DNA of 64,000 nucleotides from Ciceribacter sp. T2.26MG-112.2 (lineage in GTDB: Bacteria > Pseudomonadota > Alphaproteobacteria > Rhizobiales > Rhizobiaceae), in the NCBI RefSeq assembly GCF_900492205.1, contig NZ_UEYQ01000003.1:310001-374000 (forward strand), written 5' to 3'. Shown piece after piece: positions 45,947-55,148 of this stretch (positions are counted from its first letter, which is position 1; each line of letters begins with the position of its first letter). Both the position numbers and the translations under genes were made by a program. The notes beneath the pieces are model-generated. The model did no database searches. It saw only the letters and a list, made by a program, of their open reading frames with translations, and was not told where the DNA came from.

Positions 45947-47050
45947 CCGCCCGGCAATGTCGAGTTCAAGCAACACGAGATAGACAGCCGCCGGCGCAAG
46001 TCCGGTATGGCGCACGATATCGTCGATCTCGACGGGCGTCGGCCCGAGAGCGTCGGTGATGCGGACCCGTTCGCTGTCGCTTGGCGGCGGCGTGGGCTGG
46101 TGTTGCGCATCTCCGGCCGGCTCCTCTGCCTCGTGCCCGGAAAGGAGATCGATCTGCGACAGCGGCGCCAGCGCTTGCAGCACGTCGTCCGGCCGTGTGG
46201 TCACGGTTGCGCCATCCTTCAACAGCCCGTTTGTGCCTTCGCAACGCGGATCGAGTGGCGACCCCGGCACGGCAAAGACGAGACGGCCGAAATCGCCGGC
46301 GAGACGTGCGGTGATCAACGAGCCCGACCGCGCCGCAGCCTCGACCACCACCACGCCGAGCGAGACGCCGGCGATCAGCCGGTTGCGGCGCGGAAAGTCG
46401 CGGGCGCGCGCCTCCCAGCCGAACGGCATTTCCGAAATCGCCAGTCCCCGACCGTCCCAGATCTCGCGCAGGAGTTCGATGTTTTCCGGGGGGTAGGGCT
46501 TGTCCAGGCCGCCCGCCATGGCGGCGATCGTGCCGGTGTCCAGGCTGGCGCGGTGCGCGGCGGTGTCGATGCCGCGCGCCAGGCCGGAAATGATGGCATA
46601 GCCGGCCCGGCCGATGTCGCGCGCCATAAGCGCCGCAAATTTCGCCCCGCTGATCGAGGCATTGCGCGAACCGACCACGCCGACGGCCGGCAGGCTTGCC
46701 GCCGAAAGGTCGCCTTTGACCGCAAGCAGCGGCGGCGCGCCGTCGATCTGACGCAGTGCCGGCGGATAATCGGGTTCGCCTATGCCGAGGAAGCGCGCGC
46801 CGAAACGCGCCGCGGTTTCCAGTTCGTGCTCGGCTTCCGCTTCGGTGGCGATGCGGATGGCGCGCGTCGATCCGCCGCGCCGGGAGAGCTCCGGCAGCAT
46901 GGCAAGGGCGGTTTCCGCCGTGCCGAAATGATTGATGAGATCGCGAAAGGTCGCGGGGCCCACATTGTCGCTTCGGATCAGTCTCAGCCAACTGATCCTT
47001 TGCCGGTCGTTCAGCGCAATCCCTGTTCGTCTTGCGCCCGGCTCCGGCAT
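45899..47050 (-). CDS. dprA: DNA processing protein DprA
   Basis: A 383-residue protein that loads RecA onto incoming single-stranded DNA during transformation. An N-terminal helical domain is followed by the Rossmann-like core with VGVVGSRNASISG, YAIISGLARGIDTAAH and AAMAGGLDKPYPPEN, and a C-terminal winged-helix (VEIDDIVRHTGLAPAAVYLVLLELDIAGRL). It begins four bases after the plsY stop. Its presence does not by itself show natural competence. Confidence 0.95.
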   Translation of the reverse strand: MPEPGARRTGIALNDRQRISWLRLIRSDNVGPATFRDLINHFGTAETALAMLPELSRRGGSTRAIRIATEAEAEHELETAARFGARFLGIGEPDYPPALRQIDGAPPLLAVKGDLSAASLPAVGVVGSRNASISGAKFAALMARDIGRAGYAIISGLARGIDTAAHRASLDTGTIAAMAGGLDKPYPPENIELLREIWDGRGLAISEMPFGWEARARDFPRRNRLIAGVSLGVVVVEAAARSGSLITARLAGDFGRLVFAVPGSPLDPRCEGTNGLLKDGATVTTRPDDVLQALAPLSQIDLLSGHEAEEPAGDAQHQPTPPPSDSERVRITDALGPTPVEIDDIVRHTGLAPAAVYLVLLELDIAGRLHRHPGGLVSIAMMD

Positions 47051-47054
47051 GCCT

Positions 47055-47672
47055 TCATCCCTTTTGCCCGATCTTGCTCTCGGTGCCCGCCATCAGTCTT
47101 TCAATATTGGCCTTGTGGCGCCAGTAGCTGATGGCCGTCATCACGGCCGTGACCAGTGCTGTTTCAGGCATGCCCAGTATCCACAACACAACCGGAATGA
47201 CAAGAGTTGCAACCAGCGCGGAAAGTGAGGAATAGCGGCTGACAAAGGCCACGGCCAGCCAGACGGCGGCAAACACCAGCACCATCAGCGGCGCGACGCC
47301 GAGCAGGGTGCCGATATAGGTCGCCACACCCTTGCCACCCTTGAAGCCGAGCCAGATCGGAAAGAGATGGCCGATGAAGGCGGCAAAGCCGGCAATCAGG
47401 CCGGCATTCTGGCCGAACACGGCTTGCGCGATGACGGCGGCGATCGTCGCCTTCAGTGCGTCGAGGAGAAGCGTCGCGGCGGCGAGCTTCTTGTTGCCGG
47501 TGCGCAGCACATTGGTCGCGCCGATATTCCCGGAACCGATCGAGCGCAGGTCGCCGTGGCCGGCCATGCGGGTGAGCAGCAGGCCGAACGGGATCGAGCC
47601 CATCAGATAACCGAGGCTCAGCACGGCAATCACCGCCGGCCAACCGATCGCGAGAAAATTGATGCTGGCCAC
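47055..47672 (-). CDS. plsY: Acyl-phosphate glycerol-3-phosphate acyltransferase PlsY
   Basis: A 205-residue membrane enzyme that transfers acyl groups from acyl-phosphate to glycerol-3-phosphate, the first step of phospholipid synthesis. The active-site loops [30 protein letters not shown] and [10 protein letters not shown] are present, with about five helices. The frame extends to 47819, but that part overlaps pyrC; GTG 47672, preceded by AGGGGGAT, gives the normal N-terminus. Confidence 0.94.
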   Translation of the reverse strand: MASINFLAIGWPAVIAVLSLGYLMGSIPFGLLLTRMAGHGDLRSIGSGNIGATNVLRTGNKKLAAATLLLDALKATIAAVIAQAVFGQNAGLIAGFAAFIGHLFPIWLGFKGGKGVATYIGTLLGVAPLMVLVFAAVWLAVAFVSRYSSLSALVATLVIPVVLWILGMPETALVTAVMTAISYWRHKANIERLMAGTESKIGQKG

Positions 47673-47691
47673 TTGATCCCCCTGGTCTTCC

Positions 47692-48981
47692 TTAAAGCGA
47701 ATGCACGCACTTGCCGGCGACATAGGTCGCGACCGCGCGACCCGAGAAGCGGGCGTCCTCGAACGGTGTGTTCTTCGAGCGCGATAAAAGCAGTTCCTTG
47801 GCGACCAGCCACGGCTCATCGAGGTCGATCAGCGTGATGTCCGCCTTGGCACCCGGCTTGAGCGAACCGGCGTCAAGGCCGAAGATTTCGGCAGGACGCA
47901 TCGACATGGCGTCGATCAGCCGCATCAGCGACACGTGACCGCTGTGATGCAGGCGCAGCGCCGCCGAAAGCAGGGTCTCGAGGCCGACGGCACCGTCCGC
48001 CGCATCGGCAAAGGGCAGCCGCTTGGTATCGACGTCCTGCGGGTCGTGGGCGGAGACGATGATGTCGACCGTGCCGTCGGCGATCGCCTGGACCATGGCC
48101 ATGCGGTCGTCTTCGGCGCGAAGCGGCGGGGTCATCTTGAAGAAGCTCCGGTACTCGCCGATGTCGTTCTCGTTCAGTGCCAGGTGGTTGATCGAGATGC
48201 CGCAGGTCACTTTCGCGCCACGACTACGTGCGACGCGGATGGCTTCCGCCGATTCCGGCACGGAAATCTCTGAGGAGTGGAACTTGGCGCCGGTCAGCCC
48301 GGCAATGCGCAGATCGCGCTCGAGCGGGATGATCTCGGCCTCCTTCGGCACGCCGGGCAGGCCGAGCCAGCTGGCGAACAGGCCGGCATTCATCACGCCG
48401 TTGCCGAGATAGTCTTCCCGCGGCTCGAGATCGATCACGGCGCCGAATTCGCGCGCATAGGTCATCGCCCGGCGCAGGACCTGACTGTCGGCCAATCCGT
48501 GACGGCCGTTGGTGAAGGACACCGCGCCGGCCTGCTGCAGAAGGCCGATTTCGGTCATTTCTCCGCCGGCCAGATGCTTGGTCAACGCCGCTGCCGGATA
48601 GACATTGACGACGGCCGTGTCACGCGCCGTCTTCTTGACGAACTCCACGAGCGCGATGTCGTCGATCACCGGATCCGTGTCCGGCATCATGATGAAGGAG
48701 GTGACCCCGCCGGCTGCCGCCGCGCGGCTGGCCGAAGCGATGGTTTCCCGATGCTCGGCGCCCGGTTCGCCGACGAAGACGCGGGCATCCACCAGGCCCG
48801 GAGCGGCGGTGAGGCCGGTGCAGTCGCGGATCTCGGCGCCGTCCGGCGCACCCTGGTTCTGCGCCTCGGCACCGGCTGCCAATATGCGACCGTCTTCGCC
48901 GACGATGATCGTGCCGACGGTATCGAGCTGGCGCGAGGGGTCGACGATGCGGGTATTCTTCAAGACGAGCGGCCGGTTCAT
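47692..48981 (-). CDS. pyrC: Dihydroorotase-like protein, probably non-catalytic
   Basis: A 429-residue class I dihydroorotase-family protein in an overlapping pair with pyrB. The fold is intact ([44 protein letters not shown]), but the metal-binding HxH of the family is replaced: the position reads DARVF, with R67 and F69 instead of two histidines. The usual catalytic Asp segment reads [12 protein letters not shown] rather than the TDHAPH type. It may be a structural partner of aspartate carbamoyltransferase, like the inactive PyrC' of pseudomonads. Confidence 0.9.
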   Translation of the reverse strand: MNRPLVLKNTRIVDPSRQLDTVGTIIVGEDGRILAAGAEAQNQGAPDGAEIRDCTGLTAAPGLVDARVFVGEPGAEHRETIASASRAAAAGGVTSFIMMPDTDPVIDDIALVEFVKKTARDTAVVNVYPAAALTKHLAGGEMTEIGLLQQAGAVSFTNGRHGLADSQVLRRAMTYAREFGAVIDLEPREDYLGNGVMNAGLFASWLGLPGVPKEAEIIPLERDLRIAGLTGAKFHSSEISVPESAEAIRVARSRGAKVTCGISINHLALNENDIGEYRSFFKMTPPLRAEDDRMAMVQAIADGTVDIIVSAHDPQDVDTKRLPFADAADGAVGLETLLSAALRLHHSGHVSLMRLIDAMSMRPAEIFGLDAGSLKPGAKADITLIDLDEPWLVAKELLLSRSKNTPFEDARFSGRAVATYVAGKCVHSL

Positions 48982-49934
48982 GCGCCCATTCCTTCGCTGC
49001 GGGGCCCCTGGTTCTGCGAAACGAGCAGCGCTTCCATCACCGCCATGCGCACGGCCACGCCCATTTCCACCTGGCTCTCGATCACGCTCTGGGGGCCGTC
49101 GGCCACTTCCGAGGCGATCTCGACGCCGCGGTTCATCGGGCCCGGATGCATCACGAGCGCATCCTCCTTCGCCGCCTTCAGCTTTTCGGCGTCAAGGCCC
49201 CAATAGTGGAAATATTCGCGCACCGAAGGCACGAAGGCGCCAGACATGCGCTCGCGCTGCAGGCGCAGCATCATCACCACGTCCGCGTCCTTCAGGCCTT
49301 CCTTCATGTCGTGGAAGACCTCCACGCCCATGTCGGCAATCCCGGTTGGCAGAAGCGTCGCGGGGGCCACGACCCTGACGCGCGCTCCCATGGCGTTGAG
49401 CAGCAAGATATTGGAGCGGGCGACGCGCGAATGCAGCACGTCGCCGCAGATCGCCACGATGATGCGCGACAGCTTGCCCTTGGCGCGCCGGATCGTCAGC
49501 GCATCGAGCAGCGCCTGGGTCGGGTGCTCGTGCTGTCCGTCGCCGGCATTGACCACCGAGCAGGCGACCTTTTGCGCCAAAAGCGCTGCCGCACCTGCCG
49601 AGGAGTGGCGCACGACCAGCACGTCGGGCCGCATGGCGTTGAGCGTCATGGCGGTGTCGATCAGGGTCTCGCCCTTCTTCACCGACGAATTGCTGACCGA
49701 CATGTTCATCACGTCGGCGCCGAGGCGCTTTCCGGCGAGCTCGAACGAGGACTGGGTCCGGGTCGAGGCTTCGAAGAACAGGTTGATCTGCGTGAGTCCG
49801 CGCAGCGTGGAGGTCTTTTTCTCCCGCTGGCGGCTGATTTTGACGGCTTCGTCGGCCTTGTCGAGCAGATAGGTAATGTCCTGCTCGGTGAGGCCCTTGA
49901 TGCCGATGAGATGGCGATGGGGAAAGAAGACCAT
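48978..49934 (-). CDS. pyrB: Aspartate carbamoyltransferase catalytic subunit
   Basis: A 318-residue enzyme that makes carbamoyl-aspartate in pyrimidine biosynthesis. The carbamoyl-phosphate motif [21 protein letters not shown] is near residue 55, and the aspartate loop region [11 protein letters not shown] lies near the C-terminus. AGGAGG precedes ATG 49934. It overlaps pyrC by four bases and heads the minus-strand operon; no pyrI is present. Confidence 0.97.
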   Translation of the reverse strand: MVFFPHRHLIGIKGLTEQDITYLLDKADEAVKISRQREKKTSTLRGLTQINLFFEASTRTQSSFELAGKRLGADVMNMSVSNSSVKKGETLIDTAMTLNAMRPDVLVVRHSSAGAAALLAQKVACSVVNAGDGQHEHPTQALLDALTIRRAKGKLSRIIVAICGDVLHSRVARSNILLLNAMGARVRVVAPATLLPTGIADMGVEVFHDMKEGLKDADVVMMLRLQRERMSGAFVPSVREYFHYWGLDAEKLKAAKEDALVMHPGPMNRGVEIASEVADGPQSVIESQVEMGVAVRMAVMEALLVSQNQGPRSEGMGA

Positions 49935-50056
49935 GGACGTCCTCCTGAGATGTCACGCGGTCTATAGAGAAGCCGGGGCCAAGGGGCAAGCACATGCAGT
50001 GTGGATAGAAGCACGGTCCCCATGTAAAACGAATCGATTTCCGCTAGAGGATCGGC

Positions 50057-51709
50057 ATGACCCCAATGAACCGGACTGAAGAAAAACTCGCCGAACTGAA
50101 CCAGCCAAAACCCTGGTCCGGTATCAATGCCTATCGCTCCGATCCGCTGCTGGTCGACCTGAGTGCGGGTCTCTCGCGTGGCCTGCGCGAGGAATATGAC
50201 GTCATCGGCAAGTATGTGACCTCGCACGAGGCGCAGGAACTGGCGCGCATGGCCAACCAGAGCCCGCCGCAATTGCGCACCCATGGCGTTCGCGGAGAGC
50301 GGCTCGACGTTGTCGAGTTCCATCCGGCCTGGCATGCGCTGATGCGCCGGTCGATGTCGGTCGGCCTGCATTCCTCCGTCTGGGAGAACCAGCCGGAGGC
50401 CCGCGGCCATGAACATCTGGCCCGCGCCGTACGCTTCTTCCTGACCGCCCAGCTCGAATGCGGCCATCTCTGCCCGCTGACCATGACCAGCGCCTCGGTC
50501 GCGGCCCTCGTCTCCTCGCCGCACGTGCAGAAGGAATGGGCGCCGAAGATCCTGTCGCGAAAGTATGATTCGTCCAACAAGCCGGCCATGCAGAAATCCG
50601 CCGTCACCATCGGCATGGGCATGACGGAGAAGCAGGGCGGCACGGATGTGCGCGCCAACACCACGTCCGGCGAGCGGGTGGGCGAGGGGATCTACCGCCT
50701 GTCCGGCCACAAATGGTTCATGTCGGCGCCGATGAGCGACGCCTTCGTCATGCTGGCCCAGACCAAGGACGGCATGGGCTGCTTCCTCGTGCCGCGCCTG
50801 CTCGAGGACGGCTCGGCCAACGGCCTGGAGTTCCAGCGCCTCAAGGACAAGATCGGCAACCGTTCCAACGCCTCGTCCGAGGTGGAGTTTTCCGAAACCT
50901 TCGGCTTCCTGCTCGGCACGCCCGGTGACGGCATCCGCACCATTCTCGACATGGTGACGCTGACCAGGCTCGATTGTGCTCTGGCCTCGGCCGGCATCAT
51001 GCGCGCCTCGATGGCGGAAGCCGTGCATCATGTGCGCGGGCGCTCGGTGTTCGGCAAGAAGCTGATCGACCAGCCGATCATGACCCGCGTGCTCGCCGAC
51101 ATGGCGCTCGACGTCGCCGCCGCGACCGCTCTGGCCTTCAGGCTCGCCGACAGTTTCGACCGCGCCCGCGAAAATGCCGTGGACGCCGCCTATGCCCGCG
51201 TCATGACGCCGGTGGTCAAATACTGGATCTGCAAGATGGCGCCGGCGCTGATCTACGAGGCCATGGAATGCATCGGCGGCAGCGGCTACATCGAGGAACG
51301 GCCGATCGCCCGTCACTACCGCGAGGCTCCCGTCAACGCGATCTGGGAGGGCTCCGGCAATGTCATGGCGCTTGATCTGTTAAGGGTGCTCAGCCGCGGC
51401 AAGGACCTGTTCGAGACGATCTTCGCCGGGCTGGAGCGCGATCTCGGCGCGTCGGGCAAGAAGACGGTGGAAGTGCTGCGCGCCGCAACCGCTCTTGCCG
51501 AGCGCGACGAGGGGGCGGCCCGCCTGCTGATCGAGCAACTGGCGCTGGCGGCTGCCGCGGCCGAGCTCTATAAGCTCGGAGCCGGCAAGATCGCCGATGC
51601 CTTCCTCGAATCGCGCCTCGCCGGCGGCTGGCGCCATACCTATGGCGTGCTCGATGCCCGCTTCGACGCCCGCTACGTGCTCGACCTGCTCTATCCGGCC
51701 GCGACCTGA
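50057..51709 (+). CDS. aidB: AidB-like acyl-CoA dehydrogenase
   Basis: A 550-residue flavoprotein of the acyl-CoA dehydrogenase superfamily. The length, above the roughly 380 of normal family members, and segments such as TEKQGGTDVRANTT, LSGHKWFMSAPMSDAF and CIGGSGYIEERPIARHYREAPVNAIWEGSGNVMALD match the AidB subgroup, linked in E. coli to the response to alkylating agents. A typical ACAD catalytic Glu region is present, so a metabolic role cannot be excluded. GAGGATCGGC precedes ATG 50057. The 3' end overlaps the next gene on the other strand by 19 bases. Confidence 0.88.
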   Translation: MTPMNRTEEKLAELNQPKPWSGINAYRSDPLLVDLSAGLSRGLREEYDVIGKYVTSHEAQELARMANQSPPQLRTHGVRGERLDVVEFHPAWHALMRRSMSVGLHSSVWENQPEARGHEHLARAVRFFLTAQLECGHLCPLTMTSASVAALVSSPHVQKEWAPKILSRKYDSSNKPAMQKSAVTIGMGMTEKQGGTDVRANTTSGERVGEGIYRLSGHKWFMSAPMSDAFVMLAQTKDGMGCFLVPRLLEDGSANGLEFQRLKDKIGNRSNASSEVEFSETFGFLLGTPGDGIRTILDMVTLTRLDCALASAGIMRASMAEAVHHVRGRSVFGKKLIDQPIMTRVLADMALDVAAATALAFRLADSFDRARENAVDAAYARVMTPVVKYWICKMAPALIYEAMECIGGSGYIEERPIARHYREAPVNAIWEGSGNVMALDLLRVLSRGKDLFETIFAGLERDLGASGKKTVEVLRAATALAERDEGAARLLIEQLALAAAAAELYKLGAGKIADAFLESRLAGGWRHTYGVLDARFDARYVLDLLYPAAT

Positions 51710-52626
51710 CCGACAAGGTAGAGCACGAGCGGAATGGTGAACACCGCCGCGACCGTCTGCACGGTCGCGGTTGCCGCATATAGCGGCGCGTCGCCACCCA
51801 TCTGCTTGGCCAGCAGATAGCCGTTCATCGCGGTCGGAACCGCAGCGCTTAAGACCAGCATGGCCAGCGTCTCGCCCTCGACGCCGAACAGCAGGGCGAC
51901 GCCCGCCATGACCGCAGGAAACACCAGCAGCTTGAGCACCGAACCGAGGATGACGTTGGGCTGAGGCTTCAATGCGTCCATGATCCTCAGGCCCGCACCG
52001 ACCATGATCAGGCCCAGACCGAGCGAGGAGCGCGCGACGAGATCGACCGCCATCATCAGCGGGTCGTAGACGGTTATGCCTGCCAGATTGACCAGCACGC
52101 CGCTCGCCGCGCCGAGGATGATCGGGTTGGAGACGATCTTCACGGCAAAGTCCTTGAGGTTTCGGCCGTTGCCGGAGAACCAGATCAACACGCCGACATT
52201 GATGACGTTGAGCGGAATGATGATCGCCGCCATCACCACGGCGACCACGGTCAGCCCGACCGGACCGGACAGCTTTTCCGCGATGGCAAGCGCCATGAAA
52301 CCGTTCCAGCGGGTTGCTGTCTGGAAGATCGAGGTGAAGGCCGGTCCCTTGAGCCCCAGCCGGTGGAGCGGTTGCCACAGCGCCAACACCAGGGCCGACA
52401 TGATCCCGACCGAAACCAGGGCGGTCGCGCTGACGGCGCCCGTATCCATGGTCGAAAAATCGGCCTTTGACAGGGTGAGAAACAGCAGCGCCGGGAAGAG
52501 CACGTAGTAGCCGAACTGCTCGAGCCCGCCCCACAGGCTGTCGTCGATCCGTGGCCAGCGTTTCAGCAGCACACCGAGAAGCACGAGCAGGAAGATCGGC
52601 AGAACGCTTTCGAAGATCAGGAGCAT
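51691..52626 (-). CDS. AEC-family transporter
   Basis: A 311-residue membrane protein with about ten helices, the auxin-efflux-carrier (AEC) fold. It begins MLLIFESVLPIFLLVLLGVLLKR and has the characteristic SNPIILGAASGVLVNLAG segment in the middle and AVPTAMNGYLLAKQMGGDA near the end. Bacterial members move malate, malonate or similar organic acids; the substrate here is unknown. The frame opens to 52719, but the extension is Pro/Arg-rich and unlike the family, so ATG 52626 was chosen, although its ribosome site is weak. Confidence 0.88.
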   Translation of the reverse strand: MLLIFESVLPIFLLVLLGVLLKRWPRIDDSLWGGLEQFGYYVLFPALLFLTLSKADFSTMDTGAVSATALVSVGIMSALVLALWQPLHRLGLKGPAFTSIFQTATRWNGFMALAIAEKLSGPVGLTVVAVVMAAIIIPLNVINVGVLIWFSGNGRNLKDFAVKIVSNPIILGAASGVLVNLAGITVYDPLMMAVDLVARSSLGLGLIMVGAGLRIMDALKPQPNVILGSVLKLLVFPAVMAGVALLFGVEGETLAMLVLSAAVPTAMNGYLLAKQMGGDAPLYAATATVQTVAAVFTIPLVLYLVGQVAAG

Positions 52627-52782
52627 CAGGTTTGCTTTCGGGGCCGGGCGCCGTGGGGGAGGGGCGGGCTTCGCATAACAGCTGATGGGCGCGCAAGGCA
52701 ATTGCGCCGCCGCCATCACCCGTCATTGCATCATCGGTTGGCAAGCTACGGCATCTTGCGTTATCCCCAACGCGCGTTAACC

Positions 52783-52797
52783 TTAACAAAGGGTTTA
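52783..52797. promoter_or_regulatory. CtrA-like site, low confidence
   Basis: TTAACAAAGGGTTTA fits the CtrA pattern TTAA-N7-TTAA with one mismatch, and a further TTAA precedes it at 52777. It lies about 70 bases upstream of the two small membrane-protein genes, in the 237-base gap after the AEC transporter gene. The sequence is short and degenerate, so chance is possible. Confidence 0.25.
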
Positions 52798-52863
52798 CGT
52801 TGCGACGGAACGGTTAACGGGCCAGTTTCTCCGCCGATAGGCAGAGGGCTCGAGGGCGTCGCA

Positions 52864-53058
52864 ATGGGAACCGGAATGGCAAGGGTGACGTTGACAGGCG
52901 TCATGGCGACGTTTTTCGCCGGCTTGGCGCTCGACATAGCGGTTCCGGCCATGGCGCTGAGCCTGATGGCGGCGTCGAACTGGATGGTCCAGGCCTGGCC
53001 CGAATCGCGGTCGAGCCGTCATTGGCCGCCGCAGCGTTGGAAGGGGAGACCCGCATGA
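52864..53058 (+). CDS. Small hydrophobic protein, coupled to the next gene
   Basis: A possible 64-residue protein with one hydrophobic helix (VTLTGVMATFFAGLALDIAVPAMAL, split by small residues) and a basic, Trp-rich C-terminus. Its stop codon overlaps the ATG of the next gene as ATGA, typical of coupled translation. No homologue recognised and no strong ribosome site (GAGGGCGTCGCA upstream). It may be only a leader frame. Confidence 0.4.
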   Translation: MGTGMARVTLTGVMATFFAGLALDIAVPAMALSLMAASNWMVQAWPESRSSRHWPPQRWKGRPA

Positions 53059-53390
53059 AGGTATTTCTGGTCTTGTGGGCACTGCCGATCCTGCTGCTCG
53101 GCGGCTGGTATGGGCTCTCTTACTATGACCTGAGTTTCGGCTTCTTCATGCTGACCCGTCAGGCGCACGATCTCGTCTTTGCAGTCTATGGCAACGCCTT
53201 GGGCCTGGCGCCCGAGACCATTCCGCCCCTCGTCGCCCGCGCCATCGCCGTCGACAGCGCCATCGTCTTCGCCATCATCGCGTTCCGCCGCCGCCGCAAG
53301 ATCGCCGCATGGTGGGCGGCGCGTCAGGCCTCGTCCGAACTGCGGCCGATCGTCGTGCGCAGCGCCGACAATCTGTCCAGCGCGCCTTGA
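53055..53390 (+). CDS. Hypothetical membrane protein
   Basis: A 111-residue protein with an N-terminal hydrophobic helix ([21 protein letters not shown]), a middle amphipathic part and a second helix ([17 protein letters not shown]) followed by an Arg-rich cytoplasmic tail. AAGGGGAG six bases before ATG 53055 is a strong ribosome site. The last 67 bases overlap ruvX on the opposite strand. Family not recognised. Confidence 0.7.
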   Translation: MKVFLVLWALPILLLGGWYGLSYYDLSFGFFMLTRQAHDLVFAVYGNALGLAPETIPPLVARAIAVDSAIVFAIIAFRRRRKIAAWWAARQASSELRPIVVRSADNLSSAP

Positions 53391-53821
53391 AGGATGAAGC
53401 TCGCAGCCGCCGAATCGATCCGCTCGCTACGCTTGGCCCGCGACACGTCCATCTCCAGAAGGGCCCGTTCAGCCGCCACCGTTGACAGCCGCTCGTCCCA
53501 GTAGACGAAGGGAATGTCGGTCTTTTCCGACATCGCGCGCACGAAGGCGCGGGTCGCCTGCACCCGGGGTCCTGCCGAGCCGTCCATGTTCATCGGCAGG
53601 CCGATGATGAAGGCGGCCACGTTCTCTTTTGCCGCGAATGCCAGCAGCGTCTCGGCATCCTGGGTGAATTTCACCCGTTTGAGGACGGTTCGCGGCGTGG
53701 CGAACCGCAGACCGAGATCCGACATCGAAAGCCCGATGGTCTTGGTGCCGAGGTCGAGACCGGCAATCGCCTGTCGGGGCTGCAGCACTTCCGCGAGTTC
53801 TTCGATCGTGAGGGTGGTCAT
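53324..53821 (-). CDS. ruvX: Putative pre-16S rRNA nuclease RuvX/YqgF
   Basis: A 165-residue RNase H-fold protein of the YqgF family, implicated in 16S rRNA 5'-end maturation and earlier described as a Holliday-junction-resolvase-like protein. The acidic motifs [17 protein letters not shown] (start), [15 protein letters not shown] and [14 protein letters not shown] (end) are present, as is the [13 protein letters not shown] loop. It overlaps the preceding plus-strand gene tail to tail by 67 bases. Confidence 0.93.
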   Translation of the reverse strand: MTTLTIEELAEVLQPRQAIAGLDLGTKTIGLSMSDLGLRFATPRTVLKRVKFTQDAETLLAFAAKENVAAFIIGLPMNMDGSAGPRVQATRAFVRAMSEKTDIPFVYWDERLSTVAAERALLEMDVSRAKRSERIDSAAASFILQGALDRLSALRTTIGRSSDEA

Positions 53822-53840
53822 GCTGCGGCCCCGGCCAGTT

Positions 53841-53940
53841 AGAGTCCGTCAGGGAAAAGTGGAAACCGGTTTTCCCGAAAAGACAAACGAAAACAGAAGA
53901 GCTGGAGTCTGGCTGGTTCAGAATGAACCTGACAGACTCT
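53841..53940. repeat. RIME-like palindromic intergenic element
   Basis: A 100-base element with terminal inverted repeats AGAGTCCGTCAGG (53841-53853) and CCTGACAGACTCT (53928-53940), 12 of 13 bases matching, and an internal palindrome around AACCGGTT. The layout recalls the RIME elements scattered in rhizobial intergenic regions. It fills the gap between ruvX and the PhnA-like gene, and its right end overlaps the latter's stop codon. Only one full copy is seen in this window. Confidence 0.5.
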
Positions 53941-54241
53941 AGCGCTTGCGCACGAACTCGGTCCTGAGGACCAGTCCCTTGATCGTGTCGTTCCGGCAGT
54001 CGATTTCTTCCGGGTCATCCGTCAGGCGGATCGACTTGATGACCGTTCCCTGCTTGAGGGTCGTATTGGTACCCTTGACCTTGAGGTCCTTGATCAGCGT
54101 CACCGAATCGCCGTCAGCCAGCACATTGCCGGCCGCATCCTTGGCAACCGGCTTGGCATTGGCAGCGGCCGCCATCTCGGAGGCCGGGCGCCATTCGCCT
54201 GTCACATCATCATATACATAATCGTCGTCGTCGGCGGCCAT
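53939..54241 (-). CDS. PhnA-like (alkylphosphonate utilisation YjdM) domain protein without zinc ribbon
   Basis: A 100-residue protein. The C-terminal 65 residues ([20 protein letters not shown] ... LRTEFVRK) match the PhnA domain. The N-terminal zinc ribbon of E. coli YjdM is absent, replaced by an acidic segment ([14 protein letters not shown]). ATG 54241 has GGGAGACC upstream; a longer frame to 54406 has no support. Despite the family name, a role in phosphonate metabolism is not established. Confidence 0.85.
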   Translation of the reverse strand: MAADDDDYVYDDVTGEWRPASEMAAAANAKPVAKDAAGNVLADGDSVTLIKDLKVKGTNTTLKQGTVIKSIRLTDDPEEIDCRNDTIKGLVLRTEFVRKR

Positions 54242-54443
54242 TTTGGTCTCCCAGTCGTTGGTGTTGATTGTCGGCCGGACGACCGGAGCGGTGAGGGCGG
54301 CCCTGCCAGACCAAGCCTGGCAATTGCGGCTTATCGCACGCTCCTCGAAGGCGCAACTCGGTAGGCCTGACGTCTGCGGAAAACGCGGTTGCCGCCGGCC
54401 CGGCATGGCCTATATTCCGGGCATCGCACCGAAGGAGAATTTC

Positions 54444-55148
54444 ATGAAGATCACCTGGCTCGGCCATTCCGCATTCCGGCTCGACACCGCCAAGGCGAGC
54501 ATCCTGATCGACCCGTTCTTCACCGGAAATCCAGGCTTTGCCGGCCTGGACGCCAAGGATTGGGCGACCGGTGTGACGCACATCCTTCTGACCCATGGCC
54601 ATGGCGACCATGTCGGCGACACGGTCAAGCTTGCCGGCGAGACCGGGGCGACCGTGTTGGCCAATGCCGATCTTGCCGCCTGGCTCGGCTCGAAAGGGGT
54701 GACCAAGCTCGAGGCCGGCAATACCGGGGGCACGATCGCCTTCGACGGTTTCAGCGTCACCTTCACCAACGCGCTTCACTCCTCGGCCCAGATCACCGAG
54801 GACGGCGTGTCCCATGCGCTCGGCAATGCCAACGGCCTGATGCTGCACATTGAAGGGGACGCCTCGCTGCTGCACATGGGTGACACCGACATCTTCTCCG
54901 ACATGAAGCTGATCCACGAACTGCACCAACCCGACATCGGCCTTGTGCCGATCGGCGACCGCTTCACCATGGGCGGCGCGGTGGCGGCACTCGCCTGCCA
55001 GCGCTTCTTCGACTTCAAGATCGCCATGCCCTGCCACTACGGCTCCTTCGGCATCATCGATCCGACCCCGGAGAAGTTCGTGCTCGGCATGGAGGGCACG
55101 CGGACCCGTGTGGTCACGCCCGCCGCCGGCGAGAGCCTCTCGCTGTGA
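54444..55148 (+). CDS. UPF0173 metal-dependent hydrolase
   Basis: A 234-residue metallo-beta-lactamase-fold protein. The zinc motif [11 protein letters not shown] is near residue 52, with later ligands in HMGDTDIF and PCHYGSF. The N-terminus [11 protein letters not shown] and length are typical of UPF0173. GAAGGAG stands six bases before ATG 54444. A CTATAT at 54410-54415, matching the rhizobial -10 box, probably marks its promoter. Substrate unknown. Confidence 0.92.
   Translation: MKITWLGHSAFRLDTAKASILIDPFFTGNPGFAGLDAKDWATGVTHILLTHGHGDHVGDTVKLAGETGATVLANADLAAWLGSKGVTKLEAGNTGGTIAFDGFSVTFTNALHSSAQITEDGVSHALGNANGLMLHIEGDASLLHMGDTDIFSDMKLIHELHQPDIGLVPIGDRFTMGGAVAALACQRFFDFKIAMPCHYGSFGIIDPTPEKFVLGMEGTRTRVVTPAAGESLSL

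Noticed and set aside
49709..51316. 535-codon minus-strand frame opposite the AidB-like gene
   Set aside because: Antisense shadow; it overlaps both pyrB in another frame and the strongly conserved acyl-CoA dehydrogenase.
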